Origin: Paramuribaculum sp.
Lineage (GTDB): Bacteria > Bacteroidota > Bacteroidia > Bacteroidales > Muribaculaceae
Assembly: GCA_029062075.1 (NCBI GenBank)
Contig: JAIDQW010000532.1
Location: 1 to 12,751 of the forward strand
Direction of reading: 5' to 3'
DNA: 12,751 bases
The translations under genes were made by a program, and so were the position numbers. The notes below the pieces were generated by a model. It ran no database searches. It was not told where the DNA came from and saw only the letters and a program-made list of their open reading frames with translations. This document shows positions 1 to 6,841 of this stretch, one piece after another. Each line of letters opens with the position of its first letter. The first letter of the stretch is position 1.

Positions 1-129
1 ATTAGGTTCCGCGCAAAATTTACAATAAAATTAGTTTATAATATATATACAATTCCTTTTAATAATTCTGTTCCGGTACAGACGGGATGTCAGAGCCGGA
101 ATTTTTTCAACGAAATATCAATCGCAAAT
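1..129. other. AT-rich intergenic leader at the window edge
   Basis: This stretch precedes the first gene. Bases 1-70 are AT-rich with no open reading frame. TAATTCTG at 63-70 resembles the Bacteroidota -7 element TAnnTTTG with one mismatch, but no TTTG lies about 20 bp upstream of it. On the minus strand, TAAATTTTG (complement of about 14-22) is also one base away from that consensus and could serve a gene left of the window. Neither is convincing. The only strong structure is the hairpin described separately at 71-107. Confidence 0.4.
71..107 (+). terminator. Hairpin with T6 run, probable intrinsic terminator or attenuator
   Basis: TTCCGG (71-76) pairs with CCGGAA (96-101). An inner GAC (81-83) can pair with GTC (89-91), and six T follow at 102-107. 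This is the form of a rho-independent terminator reading rightwards. It ends 22 bases before the ATG at 130, so it either closes a transcript entering from outside the window or acts as an attenuator in the leader of the small secreted protein. No clear promoter lies between it and the gene. Confidence 0.55.
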
Positions 130-606
130 ATGTATAAAAAAGCATTAATACTGATTATCGCTGCTATCTGTATCAACTATGGGTTTGCTCAGGTTAAGAA
201 AGTTCGAGTAGAGCCCGTGTATGTGGCAGCTAAGTTACTCGATTTGGTGGAGAGCAAGGATTATCCGGAGGTGTGTCTCTACTACGGCTATCAGCCGGAT
301 TCAACCGCTGCTGAGGGTTCGCACATTTACACTGACGGTAAGGGTTCGTCTGTCTATTGGCTTGATTCACAGACCGAGGACTCCGATTCTCTTCACGAAC
401 TAAAGTTCCGCACCAACCAGAGTGTCAGCGCAATAGAGAGTGCCCTCACTCAGTGCGGCTATAATAAAACGAACTCTCCAAAGGTGGATATTCCGTCTGT
501 CAACGGCACCCGCTACGAGAAGCGCAACAAGTACAGCAACCGCTCCAGGGTTATTATCATTCAGCCCGGGTCGCCAAATGTTCTTCACCTCATCCGCAAA
601 AGATAA
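130..606 (+). CDS. Small secreted protein of unknown function
   Basis: I do not recognise this 158-residue protein. Residues 1-20 form a clear signal peptide: a YKK basic start, a hydrophobic stretch ALILIIAAICI, and a small-residue end YGFA before QV, so export to the periplasm or cell surface is expected. There is no lipobox cysteine. The mature part is polar and rich in Ser, Tyr and Asp. It has an Asp/Glu/Ser-rich centre (about residues 78-90) and a basic C-terminus (about 130-158: EKRNKYSNRSR then a hydrophobic VIIIQPG). Two cysteines (residues 49 and 109) could form a disulfide. The gene stands alone, converges on trmD and shares its terminator. It starts 22 bases after a terminator-like hairpin, so it may be poorly or conditionally expressed. 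Confidence 0.75.
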   Translation: MYKKALILIIAAICINYGFAQVKKVRVEPVYVAAKLLDLVESKDYPEVCLYYGYQPDSTAAEGSHIYTDGKGSSVYWLDSQTEDSDSLHELKFRTNQSVSAIESALTQCGYNKTNSPKVDIPSVNGTRYEKRNKYSNRSRVIIIQPGSPNVLHLIRKR

Positions 607-629
607 TCCACACATATTCATCCCCCGAC

Positions 630-659
630 AAAAAAGCTGCCCGAAAGGCAGCTTTTTTT
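630..659. terminator. Bidirectional intrinsic terminator between convergent genes
   Basis: A6 (630-635), GCTGCC (636-641), loop CGAAA (642-646), GGCAGC (647-652), T7 (653-659). The A run on one side and the T run on the other make it a terminator on both strands. It serves the small secreted protein gene reading right and the trmD operon reading left. The trmD stop codon (complement of 658-660) lies in the T run, so the hairpin starts immediately after the stop. Confidence 0.9.
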
Positions 660-1332
660 ATTCCAGCAAATCGGGACGCAAACGGCGAGTCCGCTCAAGC
701 GCCTGCTCATGCTTCCACTCATCAATCTTAGCTGCATGACCGCTCAGAAGCACATCCGGCACACGCCAACCCTTGTACTCAGCCGGGCGACTATACACCG
801 GCGGAGCAAGAAGGTTATCCTGAAAGCTATCGCTCAGCGCGCTCTGCTCGTCACCTATAGCTCCCGGAATCAGACGCACTACAGCATCAGTAATCGCCAG
901 AGCAGGCAATTCTCCTCCGGTGAGCACATAATCCCCCACCGATATCTCTTTGGTAATCAGATGCTCGCGGATGCGGTAATCAATACCCTTGTAATGCCCG
1001 CACAGAATAATCATATTTTCAAGGAGCGACATGCTGTTTGCCATCTTCTGGTCAAACCGCTCCCCGTCCGGCGAAGTGAAAATCACCTCGTCATACTTCC
1101 GCTCGCTCAGCAGGCTCTCGATCGCCCTGTCAATAGGCTCTATCTGCATCACCATACCTGCCTCGCCGCCAAACGGATAATCATCCACCTTGCGGTGCTT
1201 GTTAGTGGTATAATCCCTCAGATTATGCACCACAATCTCCACCAGACCCTTATCCTGAGCCCGCTTCAGAATGCTACAGTTCAGCGGCGAATCAAACATC
1301 TCCGGCACAACTGTGAGTATATCTATTCTCAT
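658..1332 (-). CDS. trmD: tRNA (guanine-N1-)-methyltransferase TrmD
   Basis: TrmD is a cytosolic SPOUT-class enzyme that transfers a methyl group from S-adenosylmethionine to N1 of G37 in tRNAs with G36, which prevents +1 frameshifting. At 224 residues it is a little shorter than the E. coli enzyme (about 255), the usual situation in Bacteroidota. The N-terminus [13 protein letters not shown] is typical. The trefoil-knot SAM site is visible as LCGHYKGID (110-118) and [12 protein letters not shown] (130-141). Arg153 (VVRLIPG) and Asp168 (SDSF) match the catalytic Arg and Asp of characterised TrmD. It is the last gene of the leftward operon, 6 bases after the WYL regulator. It lacks the usual rpsP/rimM/rplS neighbours seen in many other bacteria. 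Confidence 0.97.
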   Translation of the reverse strand: MRIDILTVVPEMFDSPLNCSILKRAQDKGLVEIVVHNLRDYTTNKHRKVDDYPFGGEAGMVMQIEPIDRAIESLLSERKYDEVIFTSPDGERFDQKMANSMSLLENMIILCGHYKGIDYRIREHLITKEISVGDYVLTGGELPALAITDAVVRLIPGAIGDEQSALSDSFQDNLLAPPVYSRPAEYKGWRVPDVLLSGHAAKIDEWKHEQALERTRRLRPDLLE

Positions 1333-1338
1333 AATTGT

Positions 1339-2241
1339 CTAATTATCTCCTTTATAATTTCGTAAGCTCTCCTCAAGATTCGTCACCATCATGGCGCGCA
1401 ACTCCGGAGGCGAAATCACTGTTATATGCGGCCCGTAACTCAGCAGCTCCTGAACAAAATCCTGAGTCAGCTTCAGCCTGTAAGTGAAAATGGAATAGTC
1501 ATCGTGCACCATCTCCTTCTGGCTGCTGTGAAGCGGAAGCGCACGGAAGTACTTTGCCTGACGCGAATCGGTGCGAATCGCCACCTGCTTAGGCTCGCCG
1601 CGCGAATAAACAATTCCGAATGTGTCGCTGAAATACTCCTCGGCGTCAAACCATTCCGGCACCTCGAAGCTGTCCGCGCCCACCACCGCATCACTCATTC
1701 TGTCAAGCGAATAGGTCTTGATGCTTTCCTCCTTCACATTGCGCCCTATCACATACCAGCGCTGCTTGAACAGCTTGATGAAATATGGCTCTATGACAAC
1801 ATCACGGGTAGGATTCGACCGCGAGAACGGGCAATAAGTAAACACCAGGGTGCGCTGCTCCTTTAGAGCCGACAGCACCGACTCCAGATAGAAGCGGCTC
1901 GAAGGCACATCTTCAAGAAACACCTTATGGCTAACCTCACGCGCATCTGTGAGCACATTGCTCATCGATGCCGCATTGAGCAGCCAGTCAGTCACACTCT
2001 CATTGTGCTCATCGCCATTATTGATATAGTACTCAAACGTGGCAGGATTACACTCTATGCTGATTTTGAACAATTCCTCAATCGCATTGCGGTAGTTATA
2101 GAACGTTCTGCGCGGCAACGCCTCGCCATTGGAAAAATCAGTCTTTTTCCACAACACATTAAGCTCCTCACGGGTAATGTAACCGTATCGGCGGATAGTG
2201 TCGATAAGCCAGATGTAGCGGCTAAACAGATTTCGTGACAT
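1339..2241 (-). CDS. WYL-domain transcriptional regulator
   Basis: A 300-residue cytosolic regulator. Residues about 1-62 look like a winged-helix DNA-binding region (FSRYIWLIDTIRRYG, then YITREELNVLW and RRTFYNYRNAIEELF). A WYL ligand-sensing domain covers about 118-205, with the core RWYVIGR (161-167) and YSLDRM (177-182). About 215-295 resembles the C-terminal WCX extension. WYL proteins in this architecture usually bind DNA and sense a ligand such as a nucleotide or nucleic acid; the ligand here is unknown. The start codon lies 20 bases inside the symporter gene, and the DNA-binding domain needs this start, so translation is likely coupled. The position behind namZ and the transporter suggests it controls that operon, but this is inference. 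Confidence 0.85.
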   Translation of the reverse strand: MSRNLFSRYIWLIDTIRRYGYITREELNVLWKKTDFSNGEALPRRTFYNYRNAIEELFKISIECNPATFEYYINNGDEHNESVTDWLLNAASMSNVLTDAREVSHKVFLEDVPSSRFYLESVLSALKEQRTLVFTYCPFSRSNPTRDVVIEPYFIKLFKQRWYVIGRNVKEESIKTYSLDRMSDAVVGADSFEVPEWFDAEEYFSDTFGIVYSRGEPKQVAIRTDSRQAKYFRALPLHSSQKEMVHDDYSIFTYRLKLTQDFVQELLSYGPHITVISPPELRAMMVTNLEESLRNYKGDN

Positions 2242-3700
2242 AATCGCTTGATTTTACAGAAAACAACCCACTCAAGCGCAGCCCGAGCATAGTCAGCACC
2301 GCGTTGAGAATCAGCAGTTCAAATCCGGTTTCGTAATTCAGATAGCGGTTCAGGCAATCCTGAATGACCCAAGCCGCCGCAGGAGCGGCAACGCACACAA
2401 ACGGCACCGCCGAATCGCGCACTCCGCGCTTGCTCAGCAGCCCGAAGGCAAACAGTCCGAGTATCGGTCCGTAAGTGTAGGAAGCGAGGGTATATACCGC
2501 GCTGATGGCATCGGAATCGCTCATACGGTAGAATACGATGATCACCGCCGCCATTATCAGCGACATAAGCAGATGAATCACCTTGCGGGTGCGCTGCAAT
2601 TCCTTCTCGCTCTGACGCGAAGGAGCATCAAGAATATCCACCGTAAACGATGTGGTCAGCGAGGTCAGCGCGCTACCTGCCGCCGAATATGCCGCCGCAA
2701 TAAGCCCCACGATGAAAATTATTCCTACAGCCACCGGCATGGAGGGATGAGTTGCCACCAGCCCGAAGAGCTCATCGCTTTTAGCCGGCATCTCTATCCC
2801 GGCATAAGCGGTGTAGATAACCACCAATGTACCGAGAATCAGAAAGAGACCAATCACAAAGAACTGCATCACTCCGCTGAGAATCATATTCTTTCGGGAC
2901 GACACCGAATCGCGGCACGCAAGGTGACGCTGCATCATATCCTGGTCGAGCCCGTTGGTGGCTATCGCCATGAATACACCTGCCAGAAACTGTTTCCAGA
3001 AATATGAACCGCTCATAGGATCATCAAAAAAGAATATCCGCGATGACTCGTGAGCCTTTACCGCACTCACCATCTCGCCAAACGACAGATGCATATTGTC
3101 TGCCACAAAGTATATGCAAAGACCCACTGAGCCTATCAGGCACGCGCTCTTCAAAGTATCTGTCCATATAAGAGTCTTGACCCCGCCCTTCACAGTGTAA
3201 AGCCATATCAGCCCAACGGTAAGGAGAACATTCACCTCAAACGGAATACCCAGCGGACGGAATACAAGCAGCTGAAGCACCGCGCACACCACAAAGAAGC
3301 GCACCGAAGCACCGAGCATTTTCGAGATAAAGAAAATCCAGGCTCCGCTGCGGTAGCTCCGCTGACCGAACCGCTGACCCAGATAGCCATAAATCGACAC
3401 CAGATTGCGCTTGTAAAACACCGGCACCAGAATCAGAGCTATCGCAACATAGCCCACAATAAAGCCGAGAACCATCTGCAGATAGGCGTGACCTTTTGCC
3501 GCCACCATGCCGGGTACCGATATAAACGTTACTCCGGATATGGATGCACCTATCATTGCAAAAGCAACCACCGCCCAGGGAGCCTTACGGTTGCCGGTAA
3601 AAAATGTCGCATTATCGCCTCCGCGAGAGGCTATTGCCGAAATTGCCATCAGCAGAGCGAAATATGCGGCTACAGTGATGATTACAGTTACCGGACTCAT
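2222..3700 (-). CDS. Sodium:solute symporter (SSF family), candidate muropeptide-sugar transporter
   Basis: A 492-residue inner-membrane protein of the sodium:solute symporter family, with about 13 hydrophobic segments. Family marks are ASISGVTFISVPG in the first core helix (52-64), KGGVKTLIWTD (171-181), GLDQDMMQR (250-258), and a Ser/Thr-rich segment around AAGSALTSLTTSFTVD (340-355), which corresponds to the sodium-site helix. The start overlaps the stop of namZ as ATGA, and the end overlaps the WYL gene by 20 bases. NamZ releases N-acetylmuramic acid, and a symporter-like MurNAc transporter (MurT) is known from Tannerella forsythia. MurNAc or a small peptidoglycan fragment is therefore a reasonable substrate guess, but SSF substrates cannot be read from sequence alone, and no murQ or murK is visible here. 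Confidence 0.88.
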   Translation of the reverse strand: MSPVTVIITVAAYFALLMAISAIASRGGDNATFFTGNRKAPWAVVAFAMIGASISGVTFISVPGMVAAKGHAYLQMVLGFIVGYVAIALILVPVFYKRNLVSIYGYLGQRFGQRSYRSGAWIFFISKMLGASVRFFVVCAVLQLLVFRPLGIPFEVNVLLTVGLIWLYTVKGGVKTLIWTDTLKSACLIGSVGLCIYFVADNMHLSFGEMVSAVKAHESSRIFFFDDPMSGSYFWKQFLAGVFMAIATNGLDQDMMQRHLACRDSVSSRKNMILSGVMQFFVIGLFLILGTLVVIYTAYAGIEMPAKSDELFGLVATHPSMPVAVGIIFIVGLIAAAYSAAGSALTSLTTSFTVDILDAPSRQSEKELQRTRKVIHLLMSLIMAAVIIVFYRMSDSDAISAVYTLASYTYGPILGLFAFGLLSKRGVRDSAVPFVCVAAPAAAWVIQDCLNRYLNYETGFELLILNAVLTMLGLRLSGLFSVKSSDYVTKSV

Positions 3701-4863
3701 GACTCGGGATATAAAAGATATGGTTTACGCTTAGCCTTGAAAGCCTTGACATCATCACTCCATGAGGCGCGGATCTGCTCCGCAGTCGCACCGCTCTCAA
3801 TCATCTGCCTGATTTTGGCATTGCCGGCAAGCAGTTCAAAAAAGGAGGTGAAGAAATTACTTGGCTTACCCATAGCATTGTAGGCATCAATTACATACTC
3901 GAAATTCACCCCCTGGGCAATCATCTCCTCATCGCTCATGGAGCGCAGATTGCGTCCGCGGCATCTTTTGCCCAGCTGAGGCGGATTCTTCGCACCGGGT
4001 CGGCTCTTGGGAGTAAAATAAAAATCACCCTCTTTCATGCCCGGATGACCGTAGATTGTAAACGGAGTATCGGTGCCGCGGCCGAGGCTCACCGGAGTAG
4101 CCTCGAAATAACAGGTGGAGGGATACATATACACCGCCTTCATGTCCGGCAGATTGGGCGACGGAGCAACCGGCAGCCTGTAGCGGGTTGCGTGAGTATA
4201 TCCGGTACAGGGTATAACCCTGAGATTAATCTTCTTACCATCCTTCAGCCACCCTTCACCGTTTGCCATAAGAGCCAGCTCACCAAGAGTCATGCCGTGA
4301 AGGATAGGAATCGGTAGCCTCCCAACACCGCTGGCATATTTCATGTCAAGCACCGGACCGTCAACCGTCATGCCGTTCGGATTCGGACGGTCAAGCACAA
4401 TGAACTCCTTGCCGTAACGGGCTGCAGCGTTCATCAGATCAACCATTGTGCAGTAATAGGTATAGAAACGCAAGCCAACATCCTGAATGTCAACTGCTAT
4501 AACATCTATATTATCCATCACGCTCTTAGCCGGCATTCGTGTGCGCCCGTCATACAGCGATGCAATGGGAATACCTGTTTTCACATCTTTGCCGCCGGCA
4601 ACATGCTCCCCTGCGTCCGCAGTGCCGCGAAAACCATGCTCAGGCGAAAAAATTGTCGTTACATTCACCCCGTGGCGAAGCATAAGATCCAGAGTGTGCT
4701 CATCCCCTACCATCCCCGTGTGGTTGCTAAGCAAAGCCACCCTCTTGCCTTGCATAAGCGGCAAATACTCAGTTGTGCGAGCCGCACCGACTGTTACCTG
4801 CGCATTGGCGGCATAAGCCCACATAATTGAAACAAAAAAAATCAGAAATCTAAAACACCGCAT
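3697..4863 (-). CDS. namZ: Exo-beta-N-acetylmuramidase NamZ (DUF1343, GH171)
   Basis: NamZ-family enzymes remove single N-acetylmuramic acid residues from the non-reducing end of peptidoglycan fragments. The 388-residue protein starts with a signal peptide (MRCFRFLIFF...AANA, cut before QV near residue 21), so it acts in the periplasm. Family motifs appear in order: SNHTG (46-50), SPEHGFRG (73-80), DIQDVGLRFYTY (125-136), DRPNPNG (158-164), PSPNLP (234-239) and GRGTDTPF (261-268). The Glu in SPEHG is the proposed catalytic residue in characterised members. I chose the ATG at 4863 over an in-frame TTG at 4872 because it gives a normal signal peptide. It is the first gene of the leftward operon and its stop overlaps the symporter start by 4 bases. 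Confidence 0.92.
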   Translation of the reverse strand: MRCFRFLIFFVSIMWAYAANAQVTVGAARTTEYLPLMQGKRVALLSNHTGMVGDEHTLDLMLRHGVNVTTIFSPEHGFRGTADAGEHVAGGKDVKTGIPIASLYDGRTRMPAKSVMDNIDVIAVDIQDVGLRFYTYYCTMVDLMNAAARYGKEFIVLDRPNPNGMTVDGPVLDMKYASGVGRLPIPILHGMTLGELALMANGEGWLKDGKKINLRVIPCTGYTHATRYRLPVAPSPNLPDMKAVYMYPSTCYFEATPVSLGRGTDTPFTIYGHPGMKEGDFYFTPKSRPGAKNPPQLGKRCRGRNLRSMSDEEMIAQGVNFEYVIDAYNAMGKPSNFFTSFFELLAGNAKIRQMIESGATAEQIRASWSDDVKAFKAKRKPYLLYPES

Positions 4864-4886
4864 TGCAATCAATGATAATCAGATTG

Positions 4887-4894
4887 TAAAGGTA
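4887..4894 (-). promoter_or_regulatory. Possible -7 element for the namZ operon
   Basis: The complement of 4887-4894 reads TACCTTTA, one base from the Bacteroidota -7 consensus TAnnTTTG. It lies 23 bases before the chosen namZ ATG, a plausible distance. No TTTG is visible about 20 bp further upstream, so this is a weak call. Confidence 0.3.
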
Positions 4895-4978
4895 GGAAAA
4901 AATCACACACCCCGTGCATTTTTAGCGCATCGTAGCTATAAAAAACGTTAATTATCCCCCACTCATAACTTGTTACGC

Positions 4979-4986
4979 TAAATTTG
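4979..4986 (+). promoter_or_regulatory. Probable -7 element for bioB
   Basis: TAAATTTG matches the TAnnTTTG -7 consensus exactly and lies 26 bases before the bioB ATG at 5013. The expected -33 TTTG (near 4956-4959) is absent: the sequence there is a C run, so the promoter may be weak or regulated. An inverted repeat ACGTTAA (4944-4950) / TTAACGT (4993-4999) flanks it, but the arms are 42 bases apart and may be chance. Confidence 0.5.
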
Positions 4987-5012
4987 CCGGTCTTAACGTC
5001 ACATTTTATATA

Positions 5013-5993
5013 ATGAATTTACTTGACCAAATCAAAAAGCGTGCCCTGCAAGGCATCCCCGCAACAATTGAAGAAGCTCTGGAACTCAACGAAAAATATT
5101 CGCTTGACGAGCTCTGTGATGCCGCAGACCAAGTGCGCTTGGCAAGAGAAGGCAACGAGATAGACACCTGTTCAATCGTCAACGCCCGTTCAGGACGCTG
5201 CCCCGAGGACTGTAAATGGTGCTCCCAGAGTATCCACCACAAAACCGGAGTGGAGGAATATGACATCATCCCCGAAAAGGATCTCCTTGAAGCAGCCCGC
5301 TCATTCGACAGCTATGGAGTAAAACGATTCTCTATGGTTACCAGCGGCAGAAAAGTAACCGCTGCACAGATTGACCGCTTTTGCGACCTTTACCGCAAAG
5401 TCTCTGAAGCCACACCTATATACCTCTGCGCCTCCATGGGGCTTATATCAAAAAACGAACTACGGAAACTCAAGGATGCCGGTGTGAAAAGATACCACTG
5501 CAATCTTGAGACATCCTCATCTTACTTCCCGGAACTGTGCACAACCCACACCCACGAGGACAAGTTGCGCACTATTCGTGCAGCCCGCGAGGTGGGCTTG
5601 GAAGTGTGCTGCGGAGGCATCATAGGCATGGGTGAGACAATGCGCCACCGCCTGGAGCTCGCTCAGGAGGCCCGCGAAGCCGGCGCTGTATCCATTCCCG
5701 TAAATATTCTAAACCCTATTAAGGGGACACCCCTGGAAAGCCAACCCCTCATCAGCGAAGAGGAAGTAGCCCGCACCGTGGCACTCATGCGATTTGTTGC
5801 GCCGGATTGCACCCTCCGCTTTGCCGGAGGAAGAGCGCGACTCTCCGCAGCCATGACAGATAGGATACTGCGCGGCGGCATGAACGGAGCAATGATAGGC
5901 GACCTACTAACCACCATCGGCAACAACGTCCGCCAAGACTACGCCCTCTTCACCGCAACCGGCTTCACCCTCCCCACAGGTGCAGACCAATAA
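5013..5993 (+). CDS. bioB: Biotin synthase BioB, variant (type II-like)
   Basis: BioB is a cytosolic radical-SAM enzyme that inserts sulfur into dethiobiotin, the last step of biotin synthesis. The radical-SAM cluster motif is GRCPEDCKWC (Cys63, Cys67, Cys70). In E. coli BioB the sulfur-donating [2Fe-2S] cluster is held by three Cys and one Arg. Aligning by eye, the second Cys is Cys139 (YLCASMG), the third Cys199 (EVCCGG), and the Arg is Arg269 (TLRFAGGR), but the first position is Ser107 (RFSMVTSGR). Extra cysteines occur at 163 (YHCNLETS), 176 (ELCTTHT) and 200. This pattern resembles the second BioB class described from obligate anaerobes such as Blautia obeum, which uses a [4Fe-5S] auxiliary cluster. 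No other biotin gene is in the window. The length of 326 is normal. Confidence 0.95.
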   Translation: MNLLDQIKKRALQGIPATIEEALELNEKYSLDELCDAADQVRLAREGNEIDTCSIVNARSGRCPEDCKWCSQSIHHKTGVEEYDIIPEKDLLEAARSFDSYGVKRFSMVTSGRKVTAAQIDRFCDLYRKVSEATPIYLCASMGLISKNELRKLKDAGVKRYHCNLETSSSYFPELCTTHTHEDKLRTIRAAREVGLEVCCGGIIGMGETMRHRLELAQEAREAGAVSIPVNILNPIKGTPLESQPLISEEEVARTVALMRFVAPDCTLRFAGGRARLSAAMTDRILRGGMNGAMIGDLLTTIGNNVRQDYALFTATGFTLPTGADQ

Positions 5994-6000
5994 CCACCAT

Positions 6001-6042
6001 GGGGGATAGCAGTCCACCCCTGAAAAGGAGCCTCGGAGAGGC
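6001..6042 (+). other. Two GC-rich hairpins downstream of bioB, no T run
   Basis: GGGGG (6001-6005) can pair with C-A-CCCC (6015-6020, one bulge), and GCCTC (6030-6034) pairs with GAGGC (6038-6042) around a GGA loop. Neither is followed by a T run, so they are not clear intrinsic terminators. They may protect the bioB mRNA end or be part of a weak termination region. Nothing else is recognisable before the promoter at 6076. Confidence 0.3.
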
Positions 6043-6075
6043 GATGTCGTGCGAACCTAACAAAATGCCAATAAA

Positions 6076-6107
6076 TTTGCATATTAGCAAAATACGCATT
6101 ATCTTTG
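6076..6107 (+). promoter_or_regulatory. Strong Bacteroidota-type promoter
   Basis: TTTG (6076-6079), a 20-base spacer, then TATCTTTG (6100-6107), matching TTTG-N19-21-TAnnTTTG in full. Transcription should start near 6112-6115, leaving a leader of about 30 bases before the ATG at 6142. Confidence 0.85.
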
Positions 6108-6141
6108 CGCCAACAAACGCACCCTAATAACTTTTATCACT

Positions 6142-6732
6142 ATGAAAAAATTCACATTCGCCATTAAATGGCATGAGATTCTAAAACCCTATTCCGACGA
6201 TATCCGCCGCGAAGTTTATGACGCTATAATTGAGTATGTTGCAACCGGTACTGTTATCGAGATGCAGCCCGTTTCGCGCATGGCATTCGACTTTATCCGC
6301 TACGAGATAGATGAAAAGGCTCGCCGCAAGGAGGAACGCTTGGCAAAAAATAAACAGAAAGCAATTGAAAAAGCTCAAACTACCGAGCCTGAGGAGCCCT
6401 ACGACCCGGACAAAATAGCTGAATCATACCTATCCTCCGGCAAGCTTTCCACACAGCTTGTTGTGCAGAGCGGAAAAGTCGCGGTAATTGTCTCCAAAGA
6501 GCATATTTACGGCTTTGTCAGACGGTGCGTCAGTGAGATGCTCGACCGTAAGCTCACACCCGCCGGCGATGAAAAACGCTTTACCAGCACCCTTCACATG
6601 ATAGCCTCAAACCGCCTTGACATTATCCGCAGAGACCTCAAGGCTCTCCCCGCAGAGAAAGATTTCACTGACGAGGTCTGGAATTCCATTGTTGACAGAG
6701 CCTGTGTGCAGTTCCCCAAATCAGCCGCCTAA
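6142..6732 (+). CDS. DUF6291-like protein of unknown function
   Basis: A 196-residue soluble protein without signal peptide or membrane segment. Residues 1-60 (FTFAIKWHEILKPYSDDIRREVYDAIIEYVATG, then an aromatic/charged FDFIRYEIDEKARR) resemble the DUF6291 domain, known mainly from phage and mobile-element replication regions. My assignment is by pattern only. Residues 60-95 are a highly charged, probably helical linker rich in Lys and Glu. Residues about 105-165 form a second folded part (STQLVVQSGKVAVIVSKEHIYGFVRRCVSEMLDRKL). The gene stands alone between bioB and the beta-barrel gene and has one of the best promoters in the window. No phage genes surround it, so it may be a domesticated remnant or a small DNA-associated protein. 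Confidence 0.75.
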   Translation: MKKFTFAIKWHEILKPYSDDIRREVYDAIIEYVATGTVIEMQPVSRMAFDFIRYEIDEKARRKEERLAKNKQKAIEKAQTTEPEEPYDPDKIAESYLSSGKLSTQLVVQSGKVAVIVSKEHIYGFVRRCVSEMLDRKLTPAGDEKRFTSTLHMIASNRLDIIRRDLKALPAEKDFTDEVWNSIVDRACVQFPKSAA

Positions 6733-6749
6733 TAGTTAATTATAGTTAA
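6733..6749 (+). repeat. Two TAGTTAA direct repeats, 10 bp apart
   Basis: TAGTTAA occurs at 6733-6739 and again at 6743-6749, a spacing of exactly one helical turn. They lie just after the stop codon of the preceding gene and about 35-50 bases upstream of the putative -7 element of the beta-barrel gene. The position would suit an activator or repressor operator, but the region is AT-rich and the repeat is short. Confidence 0.35.
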
Positions 6750-6755
6750 ATTATT

Positions 6756-6763
6756 GGGGGGGG
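6756..6763 (+). repeat. G8 homopolymer tract upstream of an outer-membrane protein gene
   Basis: Eight consecutive G residues lie in an otherwise AT-rich intergenic region, 21 bases before the TAAATTTG element at 6785 and where the -33 part of the promoter should be. Homopolymer G tracts are prone to length change during replication and are a known cause of phase-variable expression of surface proteins. Confidence 0.7.
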
Positions 6764-6784
6764 TAAAATGATGTAACCTAAAGG

Positions 6785-6792
6785 TAAATTTG
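6785..6792 (+). promoter_or_regulatory. Probable -7 element for the beta-barrel gene
   Basis: TAAATTTG fits TAnnTTTG exactly. It would place the transcript start near 6797-6800 with a leader of about 43 bases. The expected -33 site (around 6761-6765) falls in and next to the G tract and has no TTTG; the nearest TTG (6754-6756) is 28 bases away, too far for a normal spacer. Confidence 0.5.
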
Positions 6793-6841
6793 TGCCTCAT
6801 AAAATATATAGCTGAATTTAACCCTCTCAAAACTACTTACC

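Noticed and set aside
709..1365. Long plus-strand reading frame of 218 codons opposite trmD
   Set aside because: It is antisense to a clearly conserved TrmD. Its translation is rich in His, Arg and Ser with no domain or signal, as expected from a shadow frame.
1426..1866. Plus-strand frame of 146 codons opposite the WYL regulator
   Set aside because: Antisense shadow of a protein with recognisable HTH and WYL motifs; no family features of its own.
4864..4872. TTG start three codons upstream for namZ
   Set aside because: The ATG at 4863 gives a normal signal peptide (MRCFRFLIFF) and needs no rare start codon.
4884..4892. TTGTAAAGG as a BirA (biotin repressor) operator near bioB
   Set aside because: Only one half-site resembles the BirA operator arm, and no matching GGTTTACAA arm follows at the usual spacing.
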